DNA from: Ipomoea triloba | Lineage: Eukaryota > Streptophyta > Magnoliopsida > Solanales > Convolvulaceae | Assembly (NCBI RefSeq): GCF_003576645.1 | Contig: NC_044918.1 | Coordinates: 26,440,754-26,504,753 of the forward strand | Length of the DNA: 64,000 bases | Direction of reading: 5' to 3' | Part shown: piece after piece, positions 33,215 to 45,200 of the stretch | Position numbering within the stretch: position 1 is the stretch's first letter | Layout of the letters: each line of letters begins with the position of its first letter | Translations under genes and position numbers: made by a program | Notes under the pieces: model-generated | What the model was told of the DNA's origin: nothing | Seen by the model: the letters and a program-made list of their open reading frames with translations, nothing else | Databases searched by the model: none

Positions 33215-33548
33215 GTAATAAGTACCCATTTTGGTCCCTAGACTATTAAGTATCCATTTTGGTCCCTCGACTATTGAAAATGACGATTTTGCCCCTCTAT
33301 ATAACGGCTGGTGGATGGAAATTGTAACGGAGGATCAAATTGAGCATAATTTTACAAGTTAGAGGACTAAATTGGGTACTTATAATTCTATGGGACAAAA
33401 TCAAGTATTACGCTATAGTCGAGGGACCAAAATGGGTATTAACTCTAAATGAAAGTCAAGGATATAATGTGACAATTAAAATAGCATAACTAAATGTGTC
33501 AATGCCACAAAAGTCTATGATTAAAAGTAAAATTCGCTCAAATACATT

Positions 33549-33632
33549 ATTAGCTCTAATTAATTATAGTTTCTAAAGAGTAACCATAAATCGCTAATTA
33601 ATTATAGTTTCTAAAGAGTAACCATAAATAAA
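33549..33632. repeat. Short tandem duplication of ~39 bp
   Basis: 'ctaattaattatagtttcta' plus 'aagagtaaccataaat' appears twice in a row. Confidence 0.92.
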
Positions 33633-33804
33633 TTTAAATAAACTCATAATGGTGGAACAAAAGTATCACTAATGATAACGTAAAGCTTATAATATAGAGC
33701 TTAAATATACTATTACCTAATAATTCAATGATCATAAGGGCAGTTTTTTTTTTTTTTCCTAAAATCAATCAATTCATGAATAGTTACATATATTAAAAAA
33801 AAAT
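33633..33804. other. Short intergenic spacer
   Basis: Includes a poly-T tract. Nothing else recognised. Confidence 0.5.
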
Positions 33805-34608
33805 TAATATCACTTTTTGTCCCACGGCTTTTGAGTTTTATCAATTTTCGAGCACAACTTTAAATTTTTTCAATGTTGGTCCCTAACTTTGTTAATTTTA
33901 TTAGTTTTGGTCCTTCCGGCTAAATTGACGGCGAAATGTTGTCGGCTTTTATATTTTAAGGGTAAAATCGTCATCTCAATGTAACGTCTTCAATATCTAA
34001 ACAAAATCACTGTAAAATCAAATTTATAGGTGTTTGATCGATGCAAATAATGGGGAAGACAGACAGAAACTAGACAGGGATCTATGAGATTTATAGCATT
34101 AACAATTAACAAATCCTTATTTTTTTTTCTTAATATGATTTTTCTTTTGTTTAGATATTTGAAGATCTTTCTTTGGGATAATGATTTTGCCCTTAAAATA
34201 TAAAATTCCGCAACATTTTGCCATCAATTTGGCCAGAAGGACCAAAATTGATAAAAATAACAAAGCTAGGTATCAAAATTGAAAAAAATTAAAGTTATGC
34301 ACCAAAAGTGATAAGACCTCAACAGTCGTAGGACCAAAAATGATACTCCCTCTGTCCCATTTTACCTGTCCTATTTACTATTCATTGATCAAACCAACTC
34401 TTTCTTCTTTGCTTATTTTCTTTAGTAATTTTTTATTATTTTTAAATTTAATTTTTTGTGTTTAATAGTACTTTTAATGTAATTTCTAAATATATAAATT
34501 TTATATATTAATGCTAAACTTAATATTATGAAAAATTGTATTAAAAATTACTTCAGTCAAGCCTCGTTAAACGAACCAGACAACCATTTTGGGACGGAGG
34601 TAGTATTA
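33805..34608. mobile_element. Foldback/MITE element split at its end by a Stowaway MITE
   Basis: The left end reads TAATATCACTTTTTGTCCCA. The right end, reverse complemented and leaving out the Stowaway with one TA, reads TAATATCATTTTTGGTCCTA. The arms stay similar through 'gtgcataactttaa' and 'ccatcaatttggcc / gctaaattgacgg' motifs. No ORF. Flanking target duplication not clear. Confidence 0.65.
34346..34603. mobile_element. Stowaway-type MITE (Tc1/mariner)
   Basis: Termini CTCCCTCTGTCCCA and CTACCTCCGTCCCA (reverse complement), with TA on both sides (34344-34345 and 34604-34605). The 258-bp length is normal for the family. Confidence 0.9.
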
Positions 34609-35904
34609 GTTCTATTACAAATCACATTATTTTGGACAAAATTTGATGTAAAATATTTTAGTCTAATGTCATTTGACTCATTTCCATTAAAACAGTAGTC
34701 CTTGCTTCTTAAACTTCAAGGGGTAAAAGGTATTAAGAGCCTTTTATATATTTCCTAAAGGTAAAAAGTGGGTCAATGGATGGAATTATTGATTGGTGAA
34801 GAGACGTATTACACCATAGTGATTTAAGATCACACATTATTTTACTAATGACCATAGAAGTTACACATCAAAGCAACTTGATAGTGCAAATGCTGAGAAT
34901 TGGGTGAAATAAGCCAATGAAATAGACTTATTATTTATGAAAGGTCGAGAATTAAGATAGATACTACACAGGGAAGTCTCGACCATCAAACTTACCCTTC
35001 CTATTGTACAAGACGAATTCCCAAGTGTTAGAACTTAGAAACTATACCAGGAACACAAATTAAAATGTTGTGGATGTCGATCTCTCCCCTCTTAAGTGCA
35101 ATAAATGCACCTTATATAACAGAGAGAGATTTAAAGACACATTGCCATACGAACTGGCCAGCAAAAAAAAGTAGGCCAAATGTCCACATGAACTTGATTG
35201 CTTGATAAGACAGTTGATGCGAGTTCAAAATGACTTGTATTGACCACGCTGACCCCCAAGTGATCGGTTAGGATTAATATCTTTGTCATTTTCTTTTCCA
35301 GACCTAACGTGGCTTAAGGACTGGTTGGGACATACATGAATTAAACTTGTTACAATATTGAGTGCCAATGGCATGGTTAAAAAGGTCAGAACTGACCGGG
35401 AATCACGAATGACTGTACATTATGCTCGGGATGTAGCCAGACGGCGTATATTTCCTTATCAATACTAAAGGGTAAACTTTTTGAAAACTTTCAGTTGAAT
35501 GAAGAATGGGTGGTTGTTCACTCATTCTCAATCTCTTTATCAAGGCAAGCATTGCATGCAAAATTCTGAAATTTTGGCCAGTAAAATAAGTTGCATGGAA
35601 GAACCTGTATAAATATATGTGTTTGTGAACATAACCTGACTCTACCTGATTGACAGTTGCAAGTATTCATACTCCTGGCAGTACTACAGAAATTAAATTA
35701 TCAAAGGAGAGTATCACAGTAGTCCTACCTGATTGCTCGGAATGTTCTTGAAGTTGCAGGTCCCATGGCTTTGATCTTTCTGGAGATACCAGACTGATAT
35801 AATTGGTCCGACTTAACTGGAAAGAATGATGATAGAATTGTTATGTAGTCCCTGTGTCCTACGACTTTGAAGAGCTTTGAGGTTTGAAGTCATGGCATCT
35901 GTCC
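34609..35904. other. Intergenic DNA downstream of the BPG2 gene
   Basis: No gene seen. The part nearest 35904 is presumably the 3' untranslated region of the GTPase gene. Confidence 0.5.
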
Positions 35905-36255
35905 TTAACAAGGTACTTCTACTTCTGAAAGTAAGGTATCTTGAGTTGTTTTCCTTGCTTGAGCTTCGAGCTTGCTTTGATTTCCAATTGCATCTGATAT
36001 AGCCTTGGGTAGCCAAAATCCAGGTCTCTCAAGAAATGGGGCGCGGTCAAGTACCAAAGCCTCACGCAATGTGATCTCAATGCCATCATACGTCCACAAT
36101 GTTAAGTCTGCTTCACCTTTTAAGCCCAGGGAAAGCCATCCAAAGCCAGCCACAGATATGTCAATGCTGTTCACATCCCAGCTTGTCCCAGTCGCTTTAA
36201 TTTGTCTTTCTTTCCAAGGGCCTAATTCAGGAACTCGCTCCATGCTAATAGGAGG
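35905..36255 (-). CDS. BPG2: BPG2 exon 4 (C terminus), isolated by a 10.3 kb intron
   Basis: Starts after TTTTGTCCAG/CCTCC in phase 0 ([14 protein letters not shown]) and ends with TAA at 35905-35907. Seen alone it looks like an orphan fragment, but frame, order and family similarity tie it to exons 1-3. Confidence 0.87.
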   Translation of the reverse strand, partial: PPISMERVPELGPWKERQIKATGTSWDVNSIDISVAGFGWLSLGLKGEADLTLWTYDGIEITLREALVLDRAPFLERPGFWLPKAISDAIGNQSKLEAQARKTTQDTLLSEVEVPC

Positions 36256-39200
36256 CTGGACAAAAAATGAACCAGAATATATCATACATGCTCTTTTTCA
36301 TTAAGCTTTGATTAGGAAGCAAATAAAAATTAAAAATGAAAGGGAGGTACCACCAGAGTAGAACAATCACAGATTCATCATTGAGGCATGCTTACATTGT
36401 GAGAAAATTCACTCAGGATTGACCAATTGAAAAGCAACTCAATTTCATGTATTCATGTTAACCTAACTTGCAATAAATCAAGCCTCTAATATGTTGATGC
36501 ACAATATTAACAATTGAAAATATAATTAACAAGGACAAAGTGCTATTAATGGACGAGGTATAGACATTATACCATGCAGCTAAACAGCCTCTAACAGGAG
36601 CTAATTGAATTACTACAACCACAAATTCACATTTGATAGGAGAAAATTTTGCTGTTCACTTTCGTTTTCAGCGACAAGAACCCCAATGTTTACATACTGC
36701 CTCCACAAGCACATAACTTTTTTTTATTATGTAATTGATTATACATGTTTTGCTAATACATGATCTTAACATAATACAAACTAAGTAGAGGTAACTGATA
36801 TGGACAACCAGGCTCACGGCATAGGCAAAGGTGTTTGAATGAGAATTCTTGAGAAATTGAAGAGCAGAAAACTTTTATTATTTTTGTATTTCACACTTTT
36901 ACACACTGATACACATATATATTCAAATAGAAAAGGACATAATTCCCTAAATCCTGGCATTATCCCTGATAATGCTCCACTACCTGCTCCACTACCTGAA
37001 ATCCCTGAACATGCTTCCTATTTTATATTATTATGTCTAACAAAAAGAAGAAATAAGATATTTCAACACTCCCCCTCAAGCTGGAGCATATAAATCAAAT
37101 GCTCCTAACTTGCTAGAAATGAAATCAATCCTAGGTCCACGAAGAGATTTAGTGAGGATATCAGCAAGTTGATCATTTGATCCAACAAATGTGGTGACAA
37201 TGTCTCCTGATGCAACCTTCTCTCGTATAAAATGGCAATCAACCTCGATATGTTTGGTCCTTTCATGAAAGACAGGGTTGGATGCAATGTGTAGAGCTGC
37301 CTGATTATCACAAACTAACTTCATAGGACCGATCTTACAAAAATCGAGTTCTATGAGGAGCTGCTTCACCCAAATTAATTCACAAGTCCCCAATGCCATT
37401 GCTCGGTATTCTGCTTCTGCACTTGACCGTGCAACCACATCTTGTTTCTTGCTTTTCCAAGAAATAAGATTACCTCCAAATAAAATGCAGTATCCTGATG
37501 TTGATCTCCTATCCCAAGGACACCCTGCCCAATCTGCGTCTGTGTAGCCAACAATTTCTGTATGTCCGTGATCTTTGTAGATTAAACCTGTACCTGGAGA
37601 TCTTTTCACATATCTTAAAATTCTGATAGCTGCATCCCAATGACTTTGACATGGTTCTTGCAGAAACTGACTAACGACACTTACAGCAAAGGAAATATCA
37701 GGACGAGTGATAGTCAAGTATAATAACTTGCCTACTAATCTCCGATACCTGCTTAGATCTGATAGAGGCTCCCCCTGTCTTGGAAGAAGTTTGACATTCT
37801 GATCCATAGGCGTATCAACTGGTTTACTATTTGTCATGCTTGTTTCTTCAAGAATATCCAAAGCGTATTTCCGTTGTGATATGTAGATACCTTGATTGGA
37901 TTGAGCAACTTCAATACCTAGGAAATATTTTAACTTTCCAAGGTCCTTTGTCTCAAAATGTTGAAACAAATGTTTCTTTAGTTCATTTATTCCTCTCATA
38001 TCATCACCTGTGACAACAATATCATCAACATAAACCACTAAATATATGCTTTTTCCAAATAGAGGTCGATAACAGACAGAATGGTCAGCTTTGCTTTGAA
38101 TCCTGCCAAATTGTTGAACCACATCACTAAATCTTCCAAACCATGCACGTGGAGATTGCTTCAATCCATAGAGAGAGCGTTTGAGGCGACAAACAAGATT
38201 CGTTCCAGTCTTAGCCACAAAACCAGGAGGCTGCTCCATATATACCTCTTCTTTCAAGTCTCCATGCAAGAAGGCATTTTTATATCCAACTGATACAATG
38301 TCCAGTGACGATTTGCTGCCATTGAAAGGAAAAGACGAATGGATGCAATTTTAGCAACGGGTGAAAAAGTGTCGGTGTAGTCAATGCCAAAAACCTGCGT
38401 GTACCCTTTAGCCACTAGTTTGGCTTTAAGTCTGTCAATTTGTCCATCCGGACCAACCTTCACATTATACACCCATCTACAACCAACTACAGTTTTTCCA
38501 GGAGGCAAAGGAACTAACTCCCAGGTTCCAGATGAGTATAGTGCTTCCATTTCATCAATCATTGCTTGCCTCCATTCCGAATGAGTTAATGCTTCTTTGA
38601 CATTTTTTGGAATAGACACATTAGATAAACTGGTAATGAAAGCACAATACTCTGGAAACAACCGTTTTTGTGTAAGGAAGTTATAAATAGGATAAGGATT
38701 TCGAGTGGATCTTTTACCTATTCGACTGGCAATTGGGGAGCTTGTTGTGGTATTTTGGACCGTGTCAGTGGGCAACGCTGGTGTCGGACATGAATCAACC
38801 AAGCATTCATCCTCTTGAGAGCCTTGACGATTGCGCCGCTGGTAGGTGTACAAGAAAGGTGAACTCTGTCTTTCTTGAATGGTTGACAATGGTGTAGTTC
38901 TTTCAGCAACATCAGGAGACAGGTTCTGTGAAAGTAGGAACAGGAAGAATTTTTGTGGCTTTTAGTGGTTCCCCCAAGAAGTCAGATTCATCAACTGAAG
39001 TGGAGGAGAAAAAAGGTGTAGTTTCAAAAAATGTGACATCAAAGTATAGAAACGATGTGTTTTGGGACAATAACACCTAAAACCTTTTTGGAGGCGAGAG
39101 TACCCAATGAACAAACATTTTATAGCCTTGGCATCAAGTTTGTCTCGTCCTGGGGTGGAGTCATGGACGAAGCAAGTACACCCGAAAACCCGTAATGGAA

Positions 39201-42200
39201 GCTTGTAGAGGGGTTCTTGTGGGAGTAAAAGATTAAGAGGAATTTTTCCTTGTAACACAGAAGATGGCATTCGATTTATGAGATGACAAGAATGAAGTAT
39301 AGCATCTCCCCAAAATCTTTTAGGGACCTTGTGATGAATGAGCAAAGTGCGGGCTGTGTCAACAAGATGACGTATCTTCCGTTCAGCAACTCCATTTTGC
39401 TGAGGGGTCCTAGCACATGAAGATTCATGAAGTATTCCATGTGCGGAAAAGAAAGAAGTAAAAGAGTCAGAGAAATATTCTCTGGCATTGTCACTGCGTA
39501 GAACTTTGAGAGAAACTCCAAATTGATTCATGACTTCATTGTAAAATGTTTTGAACACATCAAATAGTTCAAACCGATTTTTCATTAGAAAGACCCAACT
39601 GCATCGAGAAAAATCATCAATGAAGACAACAAAATACAAGAACCCTAAGGTGGTTGAAACACGACATGGTCCCCAAACATCAGAGTGAACTAGAGAAAAA
39701 GGTGTACTGACCCTTCTATTCACTCTACTAGGATATGAGGCTCTTGAGTGTTTCCCAAGTTGACAAGACTCACATTCTATGTTCTTTAAATCTGACAAGC
39801 CAGGAACAAGTTGTTTTAATTTATTAATATTGGGATGCCCAAGGCGACAATGGCTAAGGAGAGGTGAAACAGTAGCGGCGCAAGCTGTGTTGGTATTGGT
39901 AGAGCCTAAAAGGTGGTAGAGTCCTTCTGATTCATGTCCCGTACCAAGCATTTCCCTTGTCTGTCGGTCCTGAATAACCACAGAATCAGAAGAAAAGGTA
40001 ACAAGGCAATTAAGGGAGTGAGTTAGTTGATGAATTGAAATCAAGTTGAAAGGACAACCGGGAATGTAAAGAACATGTTCTAAAGAAAAGGAATGGATAG
40101 TGACTTTTCCAATTCCCTTAGCTTTCCCTTTTGATCCATCACCAAAGGTAACAGATGGAAGAGAATCAGAGAAATCAATTTTGGAGAAAAAAGAGGGATT
40201 ACCAGATATGTGATCAGTGGCCCCAGAGTCTAAAACCCAAACAGAGTTTGATTGTGAAGCAAGAGCAGTGTGGGAGCTGTCTGGAGAAATGGTTGTCTTG
40301 GCAGCCTTTAATTGCAAGAATTCTGCATACTCAGCTTTTGAGATAACTTGTGTATTTGAATCCTCAGTATCTGAATTCGCAGATTGAGCTATATTAACCA
40401 TAGTTGGTTTCCCATGAAGTTTCCAGCAAACCTCACGAGTGTGTCCTTGTTTGTTACAAAAGTCACAAAAACGGGTAGAGTTTCATCCTCCACCTCGACC
40501 ACCTCGATTGCCTCCTCGACCTCTTCCTCTATGGTGACTTTGAGTAGTAAGGGCAGAATGATCAACAATGGTTGATGATGTACTTCCTTTATAAATAGAG
40601 GAGACCTGAAGAAGTCTTTTGAACATTTCTTTGGTATTTGGGACAGCTCCATCACCAAGTATACTGTTTCGGACTTGTTCAAATTCTGGTTCAAGCTTGG
40701 CAAGTGTAAGAACAACAAAGAACTTGTCGCGTTGAGTAAGTTGTTCTTCGGGTGATCCTCCAATAGGCATGAGTTTGTTGAATTCAGCCATGAGTCCTTG
40801 GATTTTCCCCAAAAAATTTTCCATGGACATTTCTGACTTCTTGATATTTAATATTTCACTGACAATGAAATAAAAACGAGAGACATCGTTTGTATAAAGA
40901 GATTGAGCCTGTTTCCATACAGAAAAACAGGTTCTGAATGGCCTAAACATGGGGATCAATTCAGGGGCAAGAGATTGCCATAATAGACTGCATAGTTGGG
41001 CATCAACTCTCTTCCAAATATCCTTTTCATGCTGGATTTCTTCTGCTGTTGTAGTGAGGTGATCAACCACTCCTTGACCCATAAACCATAGTTCTACTGC
41101 TGATGCCCAATCTTGATAATTTTGGGAACCAATGAGTTTTTCACTGGTGATAGTTAAACTCCCAGAAAGATTTGGAACATAGACTTTAGGTTGATCGAGA
41201 TGAGAAGTTTGAGTTGGAAGAGAAGTTTGAACTGGAAGGGAAGTTTGAACGGGAGAAGTGTTCTGGACACTTTCAATAATTTCTTTATCTGCCATATTGA
41301 TAAAATAAAAGTGAGAAAATCAGGATAGGGTCGCAGCAGAGAGATAGGCTGATCTGGAAATTTTCACCGGAAAACGTCGCCGGAAAAGTGCCTCACGCGC
41401 CGGCGCGTGGAGGCGCGTGGTGTCGGAATTGCATCGCCAGGGTGGCGCGTGAGGGCGCGTGAGGGGGTGACAGGTTGCCGGAAAAAGATGGGCAAGGTCG
41501 CCGGAGTTTTTGTTGAAGGTTTGTTGCAGTAGTTTGTTGATAGAAGCTCTCAGGTTTGTTGTACTAGAAGTGAAGCAGATTGGCAGTGAAGCTGATGGAC
41601 ATTTCTGAGGAAGGGAAGAAATTTTCAGGCCTAAGAAGGAGTAGGCTGTGATACCATCTTGAGAAATTGAAGAGTAGAAAACTTTTATTATTTTTGTATT
41701 TCACACTTTTACACACTGATACACATATATATTCAAATAGAAAAGGACATAATTCCCTAAATCCTGGCATTATCCCTGATAATGCTCCACTACCTGAAAT
41801 CCCTGAACATGCTTCCTATTTTATATTATTATGTCTAACAAAAAGAAGAAATAAGATATTTCAACAAGAATAAAGATGGAGAGGAAAAACTGAGATTTTT
41901 GTTGAGATCCGAAACTCCCTGTTTTCTGTAAAATTTCTGATTGTCTATTATTGATTGAAGATGTCCTTTATATAGGCTAATACAATAATATAGGCTAATA
42001 CAATAACTCCTAATATGACTGAAACTAAGCTAACTATCTATGAGTTCTAGTCTAACAAAACTATTCTATTGTAACAAATAATAGGATTCTGTCAATTGCT
42101 CTTCTTTCCAAATTTAGTTTTCCTTGTGCTGGTCTACCTCTGCGGTACTACCCCTTCCCCAGAATGCATCATTATTCATTACTCCCCTCCAGGACATCAA

Positions 42201-45200
42201 GCTTGTCTTCACTCGTCACTCCTCAAGCTTGAAGTTTGGGAATTTTTCTTGGAATGCTTTTGTTGAAATTGAGGGGTTGAAAGGCCTGGCGGGTGGAGAA
42301 TAACAACCACCCGCCAGTTAGGCGGAAGCAAAGTATGTGAGAAACCAGAGAATAATAGAATATATGAATATATTATAATGAAAGATTACAATAGGTTATT
42401 CTCTATGTTCCTATATACCTCTATATACACTAAACTATATACCAAATCTATCCTAATAGGAAACTAAATCCACCCTACTAGGAGTTTCCTAATATTCAAT
42501 AAAGGTTTCCTAATATTCAACAGCTTTCAATGTTTCCCATGTTGCGTCTTCCTTTGTCAGTCCATCCCAATGAACTAATATCTCTAGAACGCCCTGATTT
42601 ATTATGATTTTAAGCACTGTAGCTGGTTACATGAGTACTTGACCGTCCACCGTTGATGGTAGAGGGTTTACCATAGTTGGAGAGGGGCCTTTGTATTCTT
42701 TTAAGAGGGAAACATGGAAAACATCATGTAATTTGGAATTCGGAGGAATGGTCACTTGATATGCTACCTTTGGAAGTCCCTCAATGAAATCCATGGAAAT
42801 GTTGGACCACACTTGTTCTGGAATGGGCAATGGTTGCAATAATCCTGCTGGATGCATGTTTTCCCACTTATTCTTTTGGCAAGTCGTACAGTTAGCTATA
42901 AATTGGCACACCATTGTTGTTAATCCCGGCCAATAAAAGTCTCATTGTAACCGGTGGACAGTTTTCTAAACTCCTTCATGAGTGTATGTGTGGACAGCTT
43001 GTATAATTTGCTGCACTAGATCAGAAATTGGAGGGATACAAATTACCCTTATAAAAGAGAAGTCCCTCACGCATGGCCAGGTAAATTGAGTAGCTTGCTT
43101 GCTCTGTTCGACTTATGGTGCATATGAAGCACACTCACTCACTGCATCTTTAATTTGCTTCAGCAACATTAAATGTACCACTATGTTGGAACAACAGGTT
43201 GTGTCTAGAGTGTGCCTTTGGGATAATGCATATGCTGCCCCATTCAATAAGCCTAGCTTGTACTCTACAGTAAAATCATAGCCCATCAAATGCTGTTGGG
43301 GGAAAGTTGTCAGACGTTGTAGAAGATACTCAAGCTGTAGTGATATATCCGGATGATGAATGGGCGTCCCCATAAGTAGTGCCTCCAATGTTGCATTGCT
43401 TAAGTCAAGCCAATTAACTCTTTTTCATAAGCTGGAAGTTTCAAGTGGCAATCTGCTAATTTTTTACTAAAGAACACAATTGGGTGCATGTGTTGTTGTA
43501 AATCAGCCCTTATTCCACTCCCTGAGGCATCGCATTCCACAATGGAATGTTGGGAAAAATCAAGCAATTGTAAAGTAGGTGCAGATGATAGGGTTGATTT
43601 GAGCTCTTCAAAGGCTGTTGAAGCTTCCGCAAACCACGAGAAGGAATTTTTTTGTAGCAAATTTGTTAAAGGTGCTGCTTTACTTCCATAGTCTCGAATA
43701 AAATGCCAGTAGAATCCTACCAACCCTAAGAATCCTCGAAAGCTAGTTGTGCATGTTGGTATTGGCCATTCTTGTACAACTCGGATTTTGTCATTATTTG
43801 CTAAAACTCCTTCCCCACTGATTACATCATTACATGGCCGAGGTACTTGACATGGTCTTCCCCAAACATGCATTTTGTTTGTTTTAAAAACAAGGAGTGT
43901 TGTTGAAGAAATGTGAAAACTAAATGTGTTCAGCCCATGTTGCATTGTAAATCAAGATATCATCAAAGAACACTAAAATGAATTTGTGAAAAAGGACCGA
44001 ATACCTCATTCGTTAGAGACTGAAAAGTTGAGGGAGCATTCGTGAGTCCAAACGACATTACCAAAAATTCAAAATGACTGTAGTGAGTTCGAAAGGCCAT
44101 TTTCTCAATATCTTCCGAGTGCATACGTATTTGATGATATCCAGAGCATAAGTCTAGTTTGGAGAATACTTGTGCCCCATGTAATTCATCCAACAACTCA
44201 TCAATTATGGGGATTGGAAACTTATCCTTGATTGTTTGAGCATTAAACTCACGATAATACACACAAAATCTCCATAACTCATCCTGCTTTTGGACCAAGA
44301 GTACTGGAGAGGAAAACAGAGATCTGCCTGGCCTAATAATGCCTTTCTAAAGCATTTTGACATATTGCCGCTTGATTTCATCTTTTAGTACTTATGGGTA
44401 CCGATAGGTCCGTACTACCATAGGGTCAGTTCCTAATGATAATATAATCCAATGATCACAAGACCATGGAGGTGGCAAAGTCGTCACTTCTTTAAAAATA
44501 GCAGTGAACTCATCTAGGAGGCTATCTAAGAAGTTTTGGTTAGAAATTGGTTGGATTGCATTCAATGCTACGTTCTTGCTAGGCTTTTCTCTTGACCATG
44601 ATACTTTTCTCCCACTAAGATAAAACTGCATGGTTAGTGTGTTGAAGTCCCACCAAATCGGTCCCAAGGTGCTTAGCCAGTTAACTCCTAGTACCAAATC
44701 AAATCCTACCAATGGAAGTAAAAGGAAATTACCCAAGAAACAATTTGAACTATGGTGCACTAAGACTTGTTCGCAAGACCCAGAGCTTGGTAAGTGTTCT
44801 CCATTCGCAACAGCTACTTCTATACCCGGCCTTGGAGTGATTGGTAACCTAGTTTGTGTGCTGTTGAAGTGTTGATAAAGTTGTGTATGGTTCCAAAAAC
44901 AATCAACGCAACAAGGTGTTCTCCTCCTACAACCGATACACCAACTTTCATCATTTGTCCTATTTTAACACTAGTGATAGCATATAGAGAGATTTCAACT
45001 ATATTTGTTACCTCAATTCCTTGCTCAAAAGTATCCTCTTCATCATCTATACCCAAGATACAAAATAGGGCGTTTGCAACAGTGTCCTTGAAACCAAGTC
45101 TCATCACAAATGAAGCAAAGGCATTCAGCTTTGCGCTCTTCTTGTTCTGCCGGTGATAACCGACGAATAGGAGGAGCTCTCAAGCTATGTTTCTGTGTTG

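Larger units (their letters stand above)
31428..33539. mobile_element. 2.1 kb foldback element with nested inverted arms
   Basis: Outer arms: 'gagcaaattccactttta' at 31428 pairs with the reverse complement of the sequence ending 33539 (gagcgaattttactttta), for about 100 bp. Inner arms: 31742-32130 pairs with 33000-33445 (ttttggtcccttgactatag against ttttggtccctcgactatag), each ending in an ATT/AAT microsatellite and a 'cggttaacc'-rich centre. Small open frames at 31937-32125 (minus) and 33002-33241 (plus) encode near-identical peptides only because they lie in opposite arms. No transposase. Target duplication unresolved. Confidence 0.8.
36847..41866 (-). mobile_element. Young Ty1/copia element nested in the Reina-like LTR
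   Basis: Complete LTR-gag-pol-LTR on the minus strand with target duplication AGAAT (36842-36846 and 41867-41871). The uninterrupted Reina LTR at 45981-46329 shows the empty site. The LTRs differ by one base and a 12-bp tandem-unit indel, so the insertion is recent. gag-pol nevertheless carries several lesions. Confidence 0.95.

Noticed and set aside
31937..33241. Two similar small proteins on opposite strands
   Set aside because: They lie in inverted arms of one foldback element and end in microsatellite-encoded poly-Ile.
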